64,000 bases of DNA. Origin: Streptomyces olivochromogenes (GTDB lineage Bacteria; Actinomycetota; Actinomycetes; Streptomycetales; Streptomycetaceae). The stretch lies in NCBI RefSeq assembly GCF_001514115.1, contig NZ_KQ948455.1, positions 110,709-174,708 on the forward strand, written 5' to 3'. The notes beneath the pieces are model-generated. The model worked only from the letters and a program-made list of their open reading frames with translations. It made no database searches and was not told the DNA's origin. Positions 34,285 through 42,617 of this stretch are shown here, piece by piece. Each line of letters opens with the position of its first letter. The first letter of the stretch is position 1. A program made the position numbers and the translations under genes.

Positions 34285-35157
34285 ATGACTGTTCTCGGCG
34301 TTGTGTTCCGGCCCCAACTGCCCCCCGAGCGTCTTCGGGCCGTCGCGCGCGCGGCGGACGACGCGGGCCTGGAGGAGCTGTGGCTGTGGGAGGACTGCTT
34401 CCTCGAAGGGGGCATCTCGGCCGCGGCGGCCGCCCTCGCCTGGACCGAACGGGTCCGGGTCGGCGTGGGCCTGCTGCCCGTCCCGCTGCGCAACGTCGCC
34501 GTCACCGCGATGGAGGCCGCCACGCTGCACCGGATGTTCCCGGGGCGCGCGATCCTGGGCGTCGGCCACGGCGTACAGGACTGGATGGGGCAGGTCGGGG
34601 CGCGTGCGGAGTCGCCCGTGACGCTGCTGCGCGAGCACCTCGACGCGCTGCGCGCGCTGTTGCGGGGCGAGCGGGTCAGCACGGACGGCCGGTACGTGAA
34701 GCTGGACGGCGTCGCGCTCGACTGGCCGCCGGCGGGGGCACCGGAGGTGCTCGCGGGCGCCACCGGGCCGCGTTCGCTCCGGCTCTCCGGGGCCGCCGCC
34801 GACGGCACCGTCCTCACCGCCGCCACCGCGCCGGAAGGGGTACGACGGGCGCGCCGACTCATCGACGAGGGGCGGGAGTCGGCGGGCCGGACCGACCCCC
34901 ACCGGGTGGTCGTCTACCTCCACGCGGCCACCGGACCGGACGCGGCGGCGCGGCTGCGCGCCGAGATCGAGGCGAACGGTGAGGATCCGCTGCCGGAGCA
35001 CGGCGTCGCCGGGGACGCGGACGCGGTCGCCAAGGCCGTACAGCGCCTCGCGGAGGCCGGCGCCGACACCGTGGTCCTCCAGCCGACCGCCGACGAACCG
35101 GACCCCGAGGCCTTCGTACGGTTCGCGGCGGAGGAAGTACGGCCGCTCTTCACGTAG
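34285..35157 (+). CDS. LLM-class flavin-dependent oxidoreductase
   Basis: 290 residues with the luciferase-like monooxygenase pattern (LGVVFRPQLPPERLRAVARA, LEELWLWEDCFLEGGISAAA, RVRVGVGLLPVPLRNVAVTA, RAILGVGHGVQDWMGQVGA). It probably binds F420 or FMN. The start is ATG 34285 with AGGAAGG upstream. Substrate unknown. Confidence 0.87.
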   Translation: MTVLGVVFRPQLPPERLRAVARAADDAGLEELWLWEDCFLEGGISAAAAALAWTERVRVGVGLLPVPLRNVAVTAMEAATLHRMFPGRAILGVGHGVQDWMGQVGARAESPVTLLREHLDALRALLRGERVSTDGRYVKLDGVALDWPPAGAPEVLAGATGPRSLRLSGAAADGTVLTAATAPEGVRRARRLIDEGRESAGRTDPHRVVVYLHAATGPDAAARLRAEIEANGEDPLPEHGVAGDADAVAKAVQRLAEAGADTVVLQPTADEPDPEAFVRFAAEEVRPLFT

Positions 35158-35195
35158 GCCGGTCGTTGTCAGTGCCCGCTGCCACACTCGTCGGT

Positions 35196-35657
35196 ATGAG
35201 CGACGACGACGTACGACTGAGGGACACGGTCGAAACCGACCTCGACCTGTTCCTGGCCTACGAGCTCGATCCCGAGGCGGCCCGGCGGTCGAGGTTCGAG
35301 CCCCGGACGCGCGAGGCGTTCATGTCCCACTGGAGGACCAGGATCCTCGGCGACGACACCGTCCTCGTGCAGACGGTCACCGTGGACGGTGTGCCGGCCG
35401 GGAACCTCGTCGCCTGGTGGGAGGGCGAGCGGCGCTTCATCGGCTACTGGTTCGGCCGCCCCTACTGGGGCCGGGGGATCGGCACCAGGGCTCTGACCAG
35501 CTTCCTGGAGCTGGAGAGGAACCGCCCCCTGTACGCCGACCCCTTCACGGGCAACACCGCGTCCCTACGCCTCCTGGAACGCCACGGCTTCCAACCCCAA
35601 GGCACCGTCCACCACGGCGAAGACGACCACACCCTGCTCGTACTCCCTGGAGAGTGA
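35196..35657 (+). CDS. GNAT family N-acetyltransferase (RimJ/RimL type)
   Basis: 153 residues from ATG 35196 (an ATG at 35166 is less typical). It shows the RimJ-like pattern VRLRDTVETDLDLFLAYELD, FIGYWFGRPYWGRGIGTRAL, NTASLRLLERHGFQPQGTV. RGIGT is the acetyl-CoA binding loop. The target could be a small molecule or a protein N-terminus. Confidence 0.85.
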   Translation: MSDDDVRLRDTVETDLDLFLAYELDPEAARRSRFEPRTREAFMSHWRTRILGDDTVLVQTVTVDGVPAGNLVAWWEGERRFIGYWFGRPYWGRGIGTRALTSFLELERNRPLYADPFTGNTASLRLLERHGFQPQGTVHHGEDDHTLLVLPGE

Positions 35658-35756
35658 AGGCACGGGCGACGAGCACCCTGGACCCCCGGCCCGTGAACCC
35701 GGTTGCCCGAAGAAAAACACCTCGCCTCCCCACCACCCCCTTGAGAAGATCCCCCC

Positions 35757-36530
35757 ATGACCACCACCCGTACCTTCGAAGCCCTCGTGGACGAGGGTGT
35801 GGCGGCGCCCGTCGAGGGCTGGGACTTTTCCTGGTTCGAGGGGCGTGCCAGCGAGGAGCGGCCCTCGTGGGGGTATGCGCGGGGGATGGGGGAGCGGCTG
35901 GCGCGCGCGTCCGCCGCGCTGGACGTCCAGACCGGTGGTGGTGAGGTGCTGGCCTCCGCGCCGACGCTGCCCCCGCTCACCGCCGCCACCGAAGGCTGGC
36001 CCCCGAACGTCGCGAAGGCCACCGCCCTGCTCCACCCCCGTGGCGCCGTGGTCGTCGCCTCTCCGGAGGACGCCCCGCTGCCCTTCGCGGACGGCGCCTT
36101 CGACCTGGTCACCAGCCGGCACCCGGTCACGACGCACTGGTCCGAGATCGCGCGCGTCCTGCGCCCCGGCGGCACGTACTTCTCCCAGCAGGTCGGCCCC
36201 GCGAGCGTCTTCGAACTCGTCGAGTACTTCCTCGGGCCGCTGCCGGAGGACGTCAGGAACGGCCGGCACCCGGATCGCGCCCGCGCCGCCGCCGAGGCCG
36301 CCGGGCTCGATGTCGTCGACCTGCGCGCGGAGCGGCTGCGCGTCGAGTTCCACGACATCGGTGCCGTCGTGCACTTCCTGCGCAAGGTGATCTGGATGGT
36401 CCCCGGCTTCACCGTCGACCGGTACCGGACCGAGCTGCGTGCCCTGCACGAGCGGATCGAGGAGAAGGGCCCATTCGTCGCCCACAGCGCCCGCTTCCTG
36501 ATCGAGGCGCGCAAGCCGCGTCATCCGTAG
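35757..36530 (+). CDS. SAM-dependent methyltransferase-like protein
   Basis: 257 residues with a class I methyltransferase pattern (DVQTGGGEVLA in place of motif I, LPFADGAFDLVTSRHPVTTH, EIARVLRPGGTYFSQQVGP). The motif I glycine pattern is unusual (QTGGGEVL) but consistent with SAM binding. The substrate is unknown. The stop is 12 bp from that of the convergent AlkZ-like gene. Confidence 0.83.
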   Translation: MTTTRTFEALVDEGVAAPVEGWDFSWFEGRASEERPSWGYARGMGERLARASAALDVQTGGGEVLASAPTLPPLTAATEGWPPNVAKATALLHPRGAVVVASPEDAPLPFADGAFDLVTSRHPVTTHWSEIARVLRPGGTYFSQQVGPASVFELVEYFLGPLPEDVRNGRHPDRARAAAEAAGLDVVDLRAERLRVEFHDIGAVVHFLRKVIWMVPGFTVDRYRTELRALHERIEEKGPFVAHSARFLIEARKPRHP

Positions 36531-36542
36531 GGGAGTGGTGGC

Positions 36543-37688
36543 TCAGGCGTGCGGGCCCGCCGTCACCGTCCCCACCACCAACTCCGCCCTCGCCTCCAGG
36601 ATTTCACCCACCCGTTCCACCCGCACCGCCAACTCCCGTTCCCGCTCGGCCGTCAACCCTTCCAACGGCTCCACGGTGACGGTCGTACGCCCTCCCCGGC
36701 GCCGCTGGTGCCAGACCCCGGCCACCACACCGTCGACCAGCAGCACGGGGAAGTTCCCGGCCTGACCGCCCGCGAGAGCACGCGCGTACGCCGGCCCGGG
36801 GAAGAGCACCTCGCGGGGCCCCGCGGCGATGGCGTACGCGTCGAAGTACGGAAGCAGCCGCACCCCGCACACCTCCCCCGGAAACTCCGTGTCGCCCGCC
36901 GCGACCCACGCAGGCCCCTCGAAGTCGACCTCCTCGATGACCCCCGAACCCGCCAGCGAGGCGAAGAGCTCCGTGGCCCAACCGCGCGGGGCCGCGGCCC
37001 ACTTGGCGAACCGCCCCGGCGTCGCCGGTCCGTACGCGCGCAGATAGCGCCCTACGAGCAGGGCGAGCCCCTCTTCGGCGGCGAGCGGCTCGAAGCGCGG
37101 GGGCCGGGTGTACGTCGCCTTGCGGCCCCGGTTCGGGGCGAAGCACAGCGCGCCGCGCTGACCCGCCCGGTGCATCACCTGCCGCCAGCGCGGCCACATG
37201 CCCTGGAACGCGGGCATCACCAGGTCCCCGGCCCAGGACCCGGTGCGCGCCACCACCTCGTCGCTCAACTCGTCTATGGTCAGCCGCGCGCCGTCCAGGG
37301 CGTCCCCGATCGCCGCCACGACCTCGTCCGCCTGCTCCTCGGTGAGCCGGGCGGCGGGCGCGGAGGCGCTCCGGCCGGACGGGATCGCCGTCAACGCGGC
37401 CGTCCAGAGGGGGAGTTCCGCGGTGGGAAGCAGATGTACGGTGCCGCGCGGGCCGTACGTCTTCACCAGCGAGCCGTCCTCCCAGAGCGCGGCGCGTACG
37501 TCTGCCCGCGTGACCCCGTCGGCGCGTACGCCCACGGACACCTCGGCCGCCGACAGGACTTGTGCGTGCGCGCCGAGCATCGCGCCGACGACGTCGGCGA
37601 CCGGAGTCCCGCCGCGCGCCGGAACGGCCAGGCACTGGCGCTCCATGCGGCGCGCGCTCGCCTCGTTCCATGTGATCTTCAGAGTCAT
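36543..37688 (-). CDS. Winged-helix DNA-binding protein, AlkZ/HTH_42-like
   Basis: 381 residues from ATG 37688. The fold matches the HTH_42 (AlkZ/YcaQ) DNA glycosylase superfamily: ADVVGAMLGAHAQVLSAAEV, WEDGSLVKTYGPRGTVHLLP, LRAYGPATPGRFAKWAA, VRLLPYFDAYAIA. AlkZ uses a QxQ and YcaQ a QxD catalytic motif in the segment after the first helices; here that segment reads HAQ (residues 41-43). Whether it is an active glycosylase is open. Probably a stand-alone DNA repair or self-resistance protein. Confidence 0.8.
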   Translation of the reverse strand: MTLKITWNEASARRMERQCLAVPARGGTPVADVVGAMLGAHAQVLSAAEVSVGVRADGVTRADVRAALWEDGSLVKTYGPRGTVHLLPTAELPLWTAALTAIPSGRSASAPAARLTEEQADEVVAAIGDALDGARLTIDELSDEVVARTGSWAGDLVMPAFQGMWPRWRQVMHRAGQRGALCFAPNRGRKATYTRPPRFEPLAAEEGLALLVGRYLRAYGPATPGRFAKWAAAPRGWATELFASLAGSGVIEEVDFEGPAWVAAGDTEFPGEVCGVRLLPYFDAYAIAAGPREVLFPGPAYARALAGGQAGNFPVLLVDGVVAGVWHQRRRGGRTTVTVEPLEGLTAERERELAVRVERVGEILEARAELVVGTVTAGPHA

Positions 37689-37965
37689 GCGGCGAAGGTA
37701 GGCGGGAATGAGGTCAGAACCTGTCCGCTGGAGCACCTGGGAGCCGATTGACCGAAAACACCCTGATGCGACCTGCCATGGGTGAGATGTCCGTCCGTAT
37801 GACGGACTTCTGCACAGGGTTTCCACATCGTTATCGGCGGCGGGTCGTCTGGGCTGTTCGCCTCACGTAAGTTCAGACCAAGGTAATTCGCGTGAGCAAA
37901 GCTGCGCGTGTGGCACCGCGCAGTGGAGGGGGCTGCGCGGTGCTGCGCCCCTGCCTGACGCCACA

Positions 37966-38301
37966 TCACCGGTCGTGCACCGTGACCTGCCCCCCGCGCC
38001 GTACGCCCCATCGCTCCATCGCCCCGGCCTGCGCCTCCAGAATGTGGCGGGAGCGTGGACGGGGGCGCCCCATGCGCCCCGGCTTCATCGTCCGCACCGC
38101 CAGGACGCGGAATTTTCGGTCCAAATAGGCGACGTCGATCGCGAACCGCATCCCCAGGGTGTGCACCGCGGCGGCCGGCGAGAGCAGCAGGGCCCCCTCG
38201 ATCCCGTCGCGCCCGAGCAGTCCACGGCGCCGGGCGCGGGCCGACGCGGCGACCTCCAGCGGCACCGGTGTGGGAATCCCCGGCGTGGTGAGTGTGGCCA
38301 T
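37966..38301 (-). CDS. DUF192 family protein
   Basis: 111 residues from ATG 38301 (the open frame back to 38403 lacks a ribosome-binding site). DUF192 pattern: RARRRGLLGRDGIEGALLLS, AVHTLGMRFAIDVAYLDRKF, RVLAVRTMKPGRMG, HILEAQAGAMERWGVRRGGQ. No signal peptide. Function unknown. Confidence 0.83.
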   Translation of the reverse strand: MATLTTPGIPTPVPLEVAASARARRRGLLGRDGIEGALLLSPAAAVHTLGMRFAIDVAYLDRKFRVLAVRTMKPGRMGRPRPRSRHILEAQAGAMERWGVRRGGQVTVHDR

Positions 38302-38908
38302 GGGTGCGAAGTTAGCGGCGCCGTCAAGCGGGCGGCACAGACGCGCGTCACTCTCCCGGAGTACATGGGGGCGAGTCGGCAGGGAAGACCCAGTTGGTCG
38401 CAAACCCTCTGGATCTCTCCGTTTACCTCTCTATTCCCTTTGAATCCGCTGTGATTCGGCCATGGTCAAGCCCTGAATGAGAGGTTCCGGGGCCACCGTG
38501 GCGTCGTCGTCCGGTTTCGGAGAGTAGTTGTGGCACGCCGATGCACGCAGCATCACTTACGAAGGGTTATGGTGGAAACCCCCCCTCGGGCCGGTCCGTC
38601 TCCCCCCCACGGACCGGCCCGTTTTTTGTGCCCTCACACTCCGCCCCGCCGCCGCCTCGGCCTGCGCCCCCGTGCGCCCCCCTGGCCCCGGCAACCGGCC
38701 TTGGTGACACAGCGCCCCCACCCCGTTCATCGGTGCCGACGAGGCGCCGCTGCTTTCCACCACCATGATCGACAGGGCAGGCCCTTGCCGGGCCGTTGGT
38801 TTCGCGGGGGTAGGCTTCGCCCCCGGGGACCGTCATATGGACAGGGGTTGCGCTGAGCGAGGCCGCTCTGCCGCGCCCGTCCGATCCGCACGGAGGGGCT
38901 GACAACAC
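38302..38908. other. 607-bp intergenic region with orphan terminator
   Basis: No convincing gene. Composition drops in G+C at about 38400-38470, looking like a promoter region for plus-strand transcription. A strong terminator follows at 38588-38627 with no annotated plus-strand gene upstream of it. A 16-codon ORF (ATG 38477 to TAG 38527) lacks a ribosome-binding site. The 3' part is the uppS leader. Confidence 0.5.
38588..38627 (+). terminator. Rho-independent terminator with U tract
   Basis: GGGCCGGTCCGT (38588-38599) pairs perfectly with ACGGACCGGCCC (38609-38620); GTTTTTT follows (38621-38627). One of the few intrinsic terminators with a real U tract in this window. It ends a plus-strand transcript that has no annotated gene. 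Confidence 0.9.
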
Positions 38909-39682
38909 GTGAACCTGCGGGACAACCTGCGCCGGCTGCTGCTCAGGTTCTACACACGCAGGGTGGAGGGCCACCTCGACCACGACCAGGTGCCCAAGCA
39001 CATCGGCGTCATCATGGACGGCAACCGGCGCTGGGCGAAGGCGGCGGGAAGCACGGCCGCCCAGGGGCACCGTGCGGGTGCCGACAAGATCGAGGAGTTC
39101 CTCGGCTGGTGCTCGGAGACCGACGTCGAGGTCGTCACCCTCTGGCTGCTGTCGACGGACAACTTCGACCGCCCCGAGGAGGAGCTCGTCCCCCTGCTCG
39201 GCATCATCGAGGGCGTCGTACGCACCCTCGCCGCCGACGGCCGCTGGCGCGTGCACCACGTGGGCACGCCGGACATCCTGCCCTCCCAGATGCAGACCGC
39301 GCTGAAGGAGGCCGAGGAGGCCACCGCGCACGTCGACGGGATAGTGGTCAACGTCGCCATCGGCTACGGCGGCCGCCAGGAGATCGCCGACGCCGTGCGC
39401 TCGATGCTCCTCGACGCCGCCGACAAGGGCTCCTCGATCGAGGACATCGCCGAGTCGGTGGACATCGACCTCATCGGCAAGCATCTCTATACGAGTGACC
39501 AGCCCGACCCCGACCTGGTGATCCGTACCAGCGGCGAGCAGCGGCTGTCCGGATTCATGCTGTGGCAGACCGCCCACTCGGAGTACTACTTCTGCGAAGT
39601 CTTCTGGCCGGCGTTCCGCAAGGTCGACTTCCTGCGCGCCCTGCGCGACTACGCGGCGCGACACCGCCGCTACGGAGGCTGA
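38909..39682 (+). CDS. uppS: Isoprenyl transferase (cis-prenyltransferase)
   Basis: 257 residues from GTG 38909 (GGAGGGG upstream). Cis-prenyltransferase motifs: HIGVIMDGNRRWAKAAG with catalytic Asp37, TLWLLSTDNFDRP, and DLVIRTSGEQRLSGFMLWQT followed by AHSEYYF. It makes long-chain polyprenyl diphosphate, the lipid carrier for cell-wall synthesis. Streptomyces usually have more than one such enzyme, so the exact chain length is open. Confidence 0.92.
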   Translation: MNLRDNLRRLLLRFYTRRVEGHLDHDQVPKHIGVIMDGNRRWAKAAGSTAAQGHRAGADKIEEFLGWCSETDVEVVTLWLLSTDNFDRPEEELVPLLGIIEGVVRTLAADGRWRVHHVGTPDILPSQMQTALKEAEEATAHVDGIVVNVAIGYGGRQEIADAVRSMLLDAADKGSSIEDIAESVDIDLIGKHLYTSDQPDPDLVIRTSGEQRLSGFMLWQTAHSEYYFCEVFWPAFRKVDFLRALRDYAARHRRYGG

Positions 39683-39728
39683 CCCAGGGGGGTGCGAGGG
39701 GTGCGCGTCATCCGGAGTTAACGAACGC

Positions 39729-39986
39729 GTGGTCACATGCTCTTGCATGGCCGCGCATGTTCGAGGGCATAAGCCATGCAGGTCGACGCCCGAACCACGG
39801 GTGTCGTATCTCAGCGGACGGCACGGGGCCGTCCGCCCGGGAGGCCCTTTGCACCAGCCCGACCGTGCGGTCAGTACGGACGAGACGGAGGGCCGGTCTC
39901 CGGCCCGCGCAATGCGGCCAGGACCGGTCCAGCTCCTCTCCGTCGCTCCCCGACCTCATCCGAGGGGGTACGTCCTTCCGTGGTGA
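39729..39986 (+). CDS. Possible small ORF overlapping phoH2 start (PhoAT-like candidate)
   Basis: An 85-codon frame from GTG 39729 whose TGA overlaps the phoH2 GTG at 39983 as GTGA. In mycobacteria a short upstream gene (phoAT) is reported as the antitoxin partner of PhoH2. The predicted peptide (Pro/Arg-rich, [20 protein letters not shown]) has no recognisable domain, and high-GC open frames arise by chance, so support is weak. Confidence 0.25.
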   Translation: MVTCSCMAAHVRGHKPCRSTPEPRVSYLSGRHGAVRPGGPLHQPDRAVSTDETEGRSPARAMRPGPVQLLSVAPRPHPRGYVLPW

Positions 39987-41305
39987 CCAGCACAAAGCGC
40001 CACAAGCCCGACCGGCGCACCTATGTTCTCGACACCAGCGTCCTGCTGGCCGATCCGAACGCCCTGAGCCGCTTCGACGAGCACGAGGTCGTGCTTCCGA
40101 TCGTCGTGGTGACGGAACTGGAGGCCAAGAGGCACCATCCGGAACTCGGCTACTTCGCCCGGCAGGCCCTGCGCCTGCTCGACGAATTCCGGGTGCGGCA
40201 CGGCCGCCTCGACTCCCCCATTCCGATCGGGGATCTCGGCGGGACCGTACGCGTCGAGCTCAACCACTCGGACCCCAGCGTCTTGCCCAGCGGGTACCGC
40301 CTGGGGGACAACGACTCCCGCATCCTCGCGGTCGCCCGCAACCTGCAGGCCGAGGGGTACGACGTCACCGTCGTCTCGAAGGACCTGCCGCTCAGGATCA
40401 AGGCCTCGTCCGTCGGTCTCCTCGCCGAGGAGTACCGCGCGGAACTGGCCATCACGGGCTCCTCCGGCTGGACCGGAATGTCCGAACTGACCCTGTCCGG
40501 CGAGCAGGTGGACATCCTCTTCGAGGAGGGACACGCGTACGTCCCCGAAGCGGCCGACCTACCGGTGCACACCGGTCTGACGATCCAGTCGGAGCGCGGC
40601 AAGGCCCTGGGCCGTGTCACCTCCGAGGGCAACGTCCGGCTGGTGCGCGGCGATCGGGAGGCCTTCGGCATCAAGGGCCGCAGCGCCGAGCAGCGCATCG
40701 CGCTCGATCTGCTGCTCGATCCGGACATCGGGATCGTGTCGATGGGCGGCCGGGCCGGCACCGGCAAGTCCGCGCTCGCGCTCTGCGCGGGTCTGGAGGC
40801 CGTGCTCGAGCGGCGCCAGCACCAGAAGGTGATGGTCTTCCGGCCGCTGTACGCGGTGGGCGGGCAGGAGCTCGGCTATCTGCCCGGCTCCGAGTCCGAG
40901 AAGATGAGCCCCTGGGCGCAGGCGGTCTTCGACACGCTGTCGGCGGTCACCTCGCGCGAGGTCATCGAGGAGGTCACCGCGCGCGGCATGCTGGAGGTCC
41001 TGCCGCTCACCCACATCCGGGGGCGCTCTCTGCACGACGCCTTCGTGATCGTGGACGAGGCCCAGTCTCTGGAACGGAACGTGCTGCTGACCGTTCTGTC
41101 CCGCATCGGCGCCAACTCGCGGGTGGTTCTCACCCATGACGTGGCACAGCGGGACAATCTGCGCGTCGGCCGCTACGACGGTGTGGTCGCCGTCGTGGAG
41201 AAGCTGAAGGGCCATCCGCTCTTCGCGCACGTGACGCTGAACCGCTCCGAGAGGTCCCAGATCGCGGCACTTGTGACCGAAATGCTGGAGGACGGACAGA
41301 TCTGA
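39980..41305 (+). CDS. PhoH2: PIN ribonuclease domain fused to PhoH ATPase
   Basis: About 441 residues from GTG 39980 (or 39983), with GAGGGGG upstream; the frame back to 39776 looks noncoding. N-terminal PIN domain ([49 protein letters not shown]) and C-terminal PhoH helicase-like domain with Walker [19 protein letters not shown] and Walker [14 protein letters not shown]. PhoH2 proteins unwind and cleave RNA. The gene follows uppS by about 300 bp and has hairpins downstream. Confidence 0.9.
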   Translation: MVTSTKRHKPDRRTYVLDTSVLLADPNALSRFDEHEVVLPIVVVTELEAKRHHPELGYFARQALRLLDEFRVRHGRLDSPIPIGDLGGTVRVELNHSDPSVLPSGYRLGDNDSRILAVARNLQAEGYDVTVVSKDLPLRIKASSVGLLAEEYRAELAITGSSGWTGMSELTLSGEQVDILFEEGHAYVPEAADLPVHTGLTIQSERGKALGRVTSEGNVRLVRGDREAFGIKGRSAEQRIALDLLLDPDIGIVSMGGRAGTGKSALALCAGLEAVLERRQHQKVMVFRPLYAVGGQELGYLPGSESEKMSPWAQAVFDTLSAVTSREVIEEVTARGMLEVLPLTHIRGRSLHDAFVIVDEAQSLERNVLLTVLSRIGANSRVVLTHDVAQRDNLRVGRYDGVVAVVEKLKGHPLFAHVTLNRSERSQIAALVTEMLEDGQI

Positions 41306-41410
41306 CCCAGCTGGTTCCATCTGGCTCTGTCTGACTCCTTCTGGAGTCACCTGGACCCATCTGGCACCACTTGACCCGGTTGGTCAAAACGTGGTGGATG
41401 CACGGTAGTT

Positions 41411-41453
41411 GACGCCGCCCGGCAGAAGGCGAAGAGCCTAGCCGGGCGGCGTC
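41411..41453. terminator. 13-bp-stem hairpin downstream of phoH2
   Basis: GACGCCGCCCGGC (41411-41423) pairs perfectly with GCCGGGCGGCGTC (41441-41453). A weaker hairpin TGACTCC-TTCT-GGAGTCA lies at 41332-41349. Probably the phoH2 terminator. Confidence 0.75.
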
Positions 41454-41495
41454 ATCGTGCGCGCTTGTTTCCGTAAAACTCCTGGGGCAAACGGG

Positions 41496-41511
41496 GTGTG
41501 AGCTTTCACAC
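41496..41511. promoter_or_regulatory. Palindrome upstream of transglycosylase gene
   Basis: GTGTGAGCTTTCACAC, perfect 6-bp arms around GCTT. It contains GTG-N6-CAC, compatible with Crp-type half-sites of Streptomyces. It lies 280 bp upstream of the GTG at 41791. The rest of 41512-41790 is leader without a gene I can support. Confidence 0.45.
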
Positions 41512-41790
41512 GCAACTGGGAATTGCCTCGCGGTGTCGGGTTACGGCAGAGTCTCATTCCTGTCAGGCCCCGCATACGACACACGTGTACCCCCAGCGGT
41601 ACCGCACCTCAGGAACACCAGAACTCCATAGAGTCGTCGTATGCCGCCCGCGCACCACGCGGCACTTCCGTCAAGGGAGTTGCCCACCGGGCCCGTGCCT
41701 CCCGTGACCCCGCAGTTGGGAGGCCAGCGTTCAGGGGCACGATTGCGTCCGCGCGGGTCACCTAAACGGGCGATGCTGGAAGGAAACCGT

Positions 41791-42483
41791 GTGAGCCGGA
41801 TTTCGGTCCGGGGACTCGCAGTGGCCTCGGCCACCGCGGTCACCGCTGTCGGCGCCGTGAGTGGTGTTGCCTCAGGCAGCACTGGCCAGCCGTCTATCGA
41901 CGCTGAGGCGACGGCGAGTGACTCGACTCTCCTCGCGGACATACCTGCGGGCCAGCAGGCCCAGGTGCAGACCGCGTCCCTGACGCAGCAGGCCGACGCA
42001 CAGGCCATCGCCGCGGACGCGAGCGCCAAGAAGGACGCGGAGGAGGCTGCCCGCAAGCAGGCGGCCAAGGACGCGGTCGCGAAGCAGAAGGCCGCGGCGG
42101 ACGCCAAGAAGCGCAAGGAAGCCGCGGAAGCGGCCAGCCGCTCCGAGACGCGTGCCGCTGCCGCTGTCAGCCTGGCCCCGCAGTCCTCCTACACCGTCGC
42201 CGAGGTCCAGGCCATCGCGCGCCAGATCATCCCCAGCGGTCAGTTCCAGTGCTTCAGCAACATCGTGGACCACGAGTCCACCTGGAACTACAGGGCGCAG
42301 AACCCCTCTTCCGGCGCCTACGGTCTCGTGCAGTCGCTGCCCGGCAACAAGATGGCGTCCGTCGGCGCCGACTGGCAGACCAACCCGGCCACGCAGATCA
42401 AGTGGGGCCTCAACTACATGAACGACCGCTACGGCAGCCCCTGCGGCGCCTGGTCGTACTGGCAGGCTCACGGCAACTACTGA
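41791..42483 (+). CDS. Secreted lytic transglycosylase (SLT domain)
   Basis: 230 residues from GTG 41791, chosen for GGAAGGA 6-7 bp upstream. Signal peptide (to about residue 30), an Ala/Lys/Glu-rich coiled-coil region (about 55-125), then an SLT lysozyme-like domain with catalytic Glu162 (IVDHESTWNYRAQNPSSGAY) and KWGLNYMNDRYGSPCGAWSY. It cleaves peptidoglycan glycan strands and probably acts in growth or spore germination. A terminator follows at 42514-42548. Confidence 0.88.
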   Translation: MSRISVRGLAVASATAVTAVGAVSGVASGSTGQPSIDAEATASDSTLLADIPAGQQAQVQTASLTQQADAQAIAADASAKKDAEEAARKQAAKDAVAKQKAAADAKKRKEAAEAASRSETRAAAAVSLAPQSSYTVAEVQAIARQIIPSGQFQCFSNIVDHESTWNYRAQNPSSGAYGLVQSLPGNKMASVGADWQTNPATQIKWGLNYMNDRYGSPCGAWSYWQAHGNY

Positions 42484-42513
42484 GCCGTCGTCACCTCCGG
42501 CCGCTCAACCTTT

Positions 42514-42548
42514 CGAAGCCCCTCCCCGTCCTAGGGTGAGGGGCTTCG
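42514..42548 (+). terminator. Hairpin after transglycosylase gene
   Basis: CGAAGCCCCTC (42514-42524) pairs with GAGGGGCTTCG (42538-42548). It separates the transglycosylase gene from the next gene. Confidence 0.75.
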
Positions 42549-42617
42549 GCCATGTACGGTCGGAACCGACGACTCCAGGGGGGAGTGGTGGGGAGAAGCG
42601 GGGGAAAAGGACGGATC

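Noticed and set aside
35757..36530. Methyltransferase and AlkZ-like gene as part of an antibiotic cluster
   Set aside because: No biosynthetic core enzyme is nearby; the genes are convergent and unrelated in arrangement.
38477..38527. 16-codon leader peptide upstream of the orphan terminator
   Set aside because: No ribosome-binding site and no run of regulatory codons; kept only as part of the candidate small-RNA region.
41460..41790. ydaO-type (c-di-AMP) riboswitch before the lytic transglycosylase gene
   Set aside because: Such switches precede Streptomyces wall-hydrolase genes, but I cannot find the conserved GGGTGAACGG and ACCCGGTAGGCG-like segments here.
41641..41790. Upstream extension of the lytic transglycosylase
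   Set aside because: It would put 50 Pro/Arg-rich residues before the signal peptide; GTG 41791 has GGAAGGA at good spacing.
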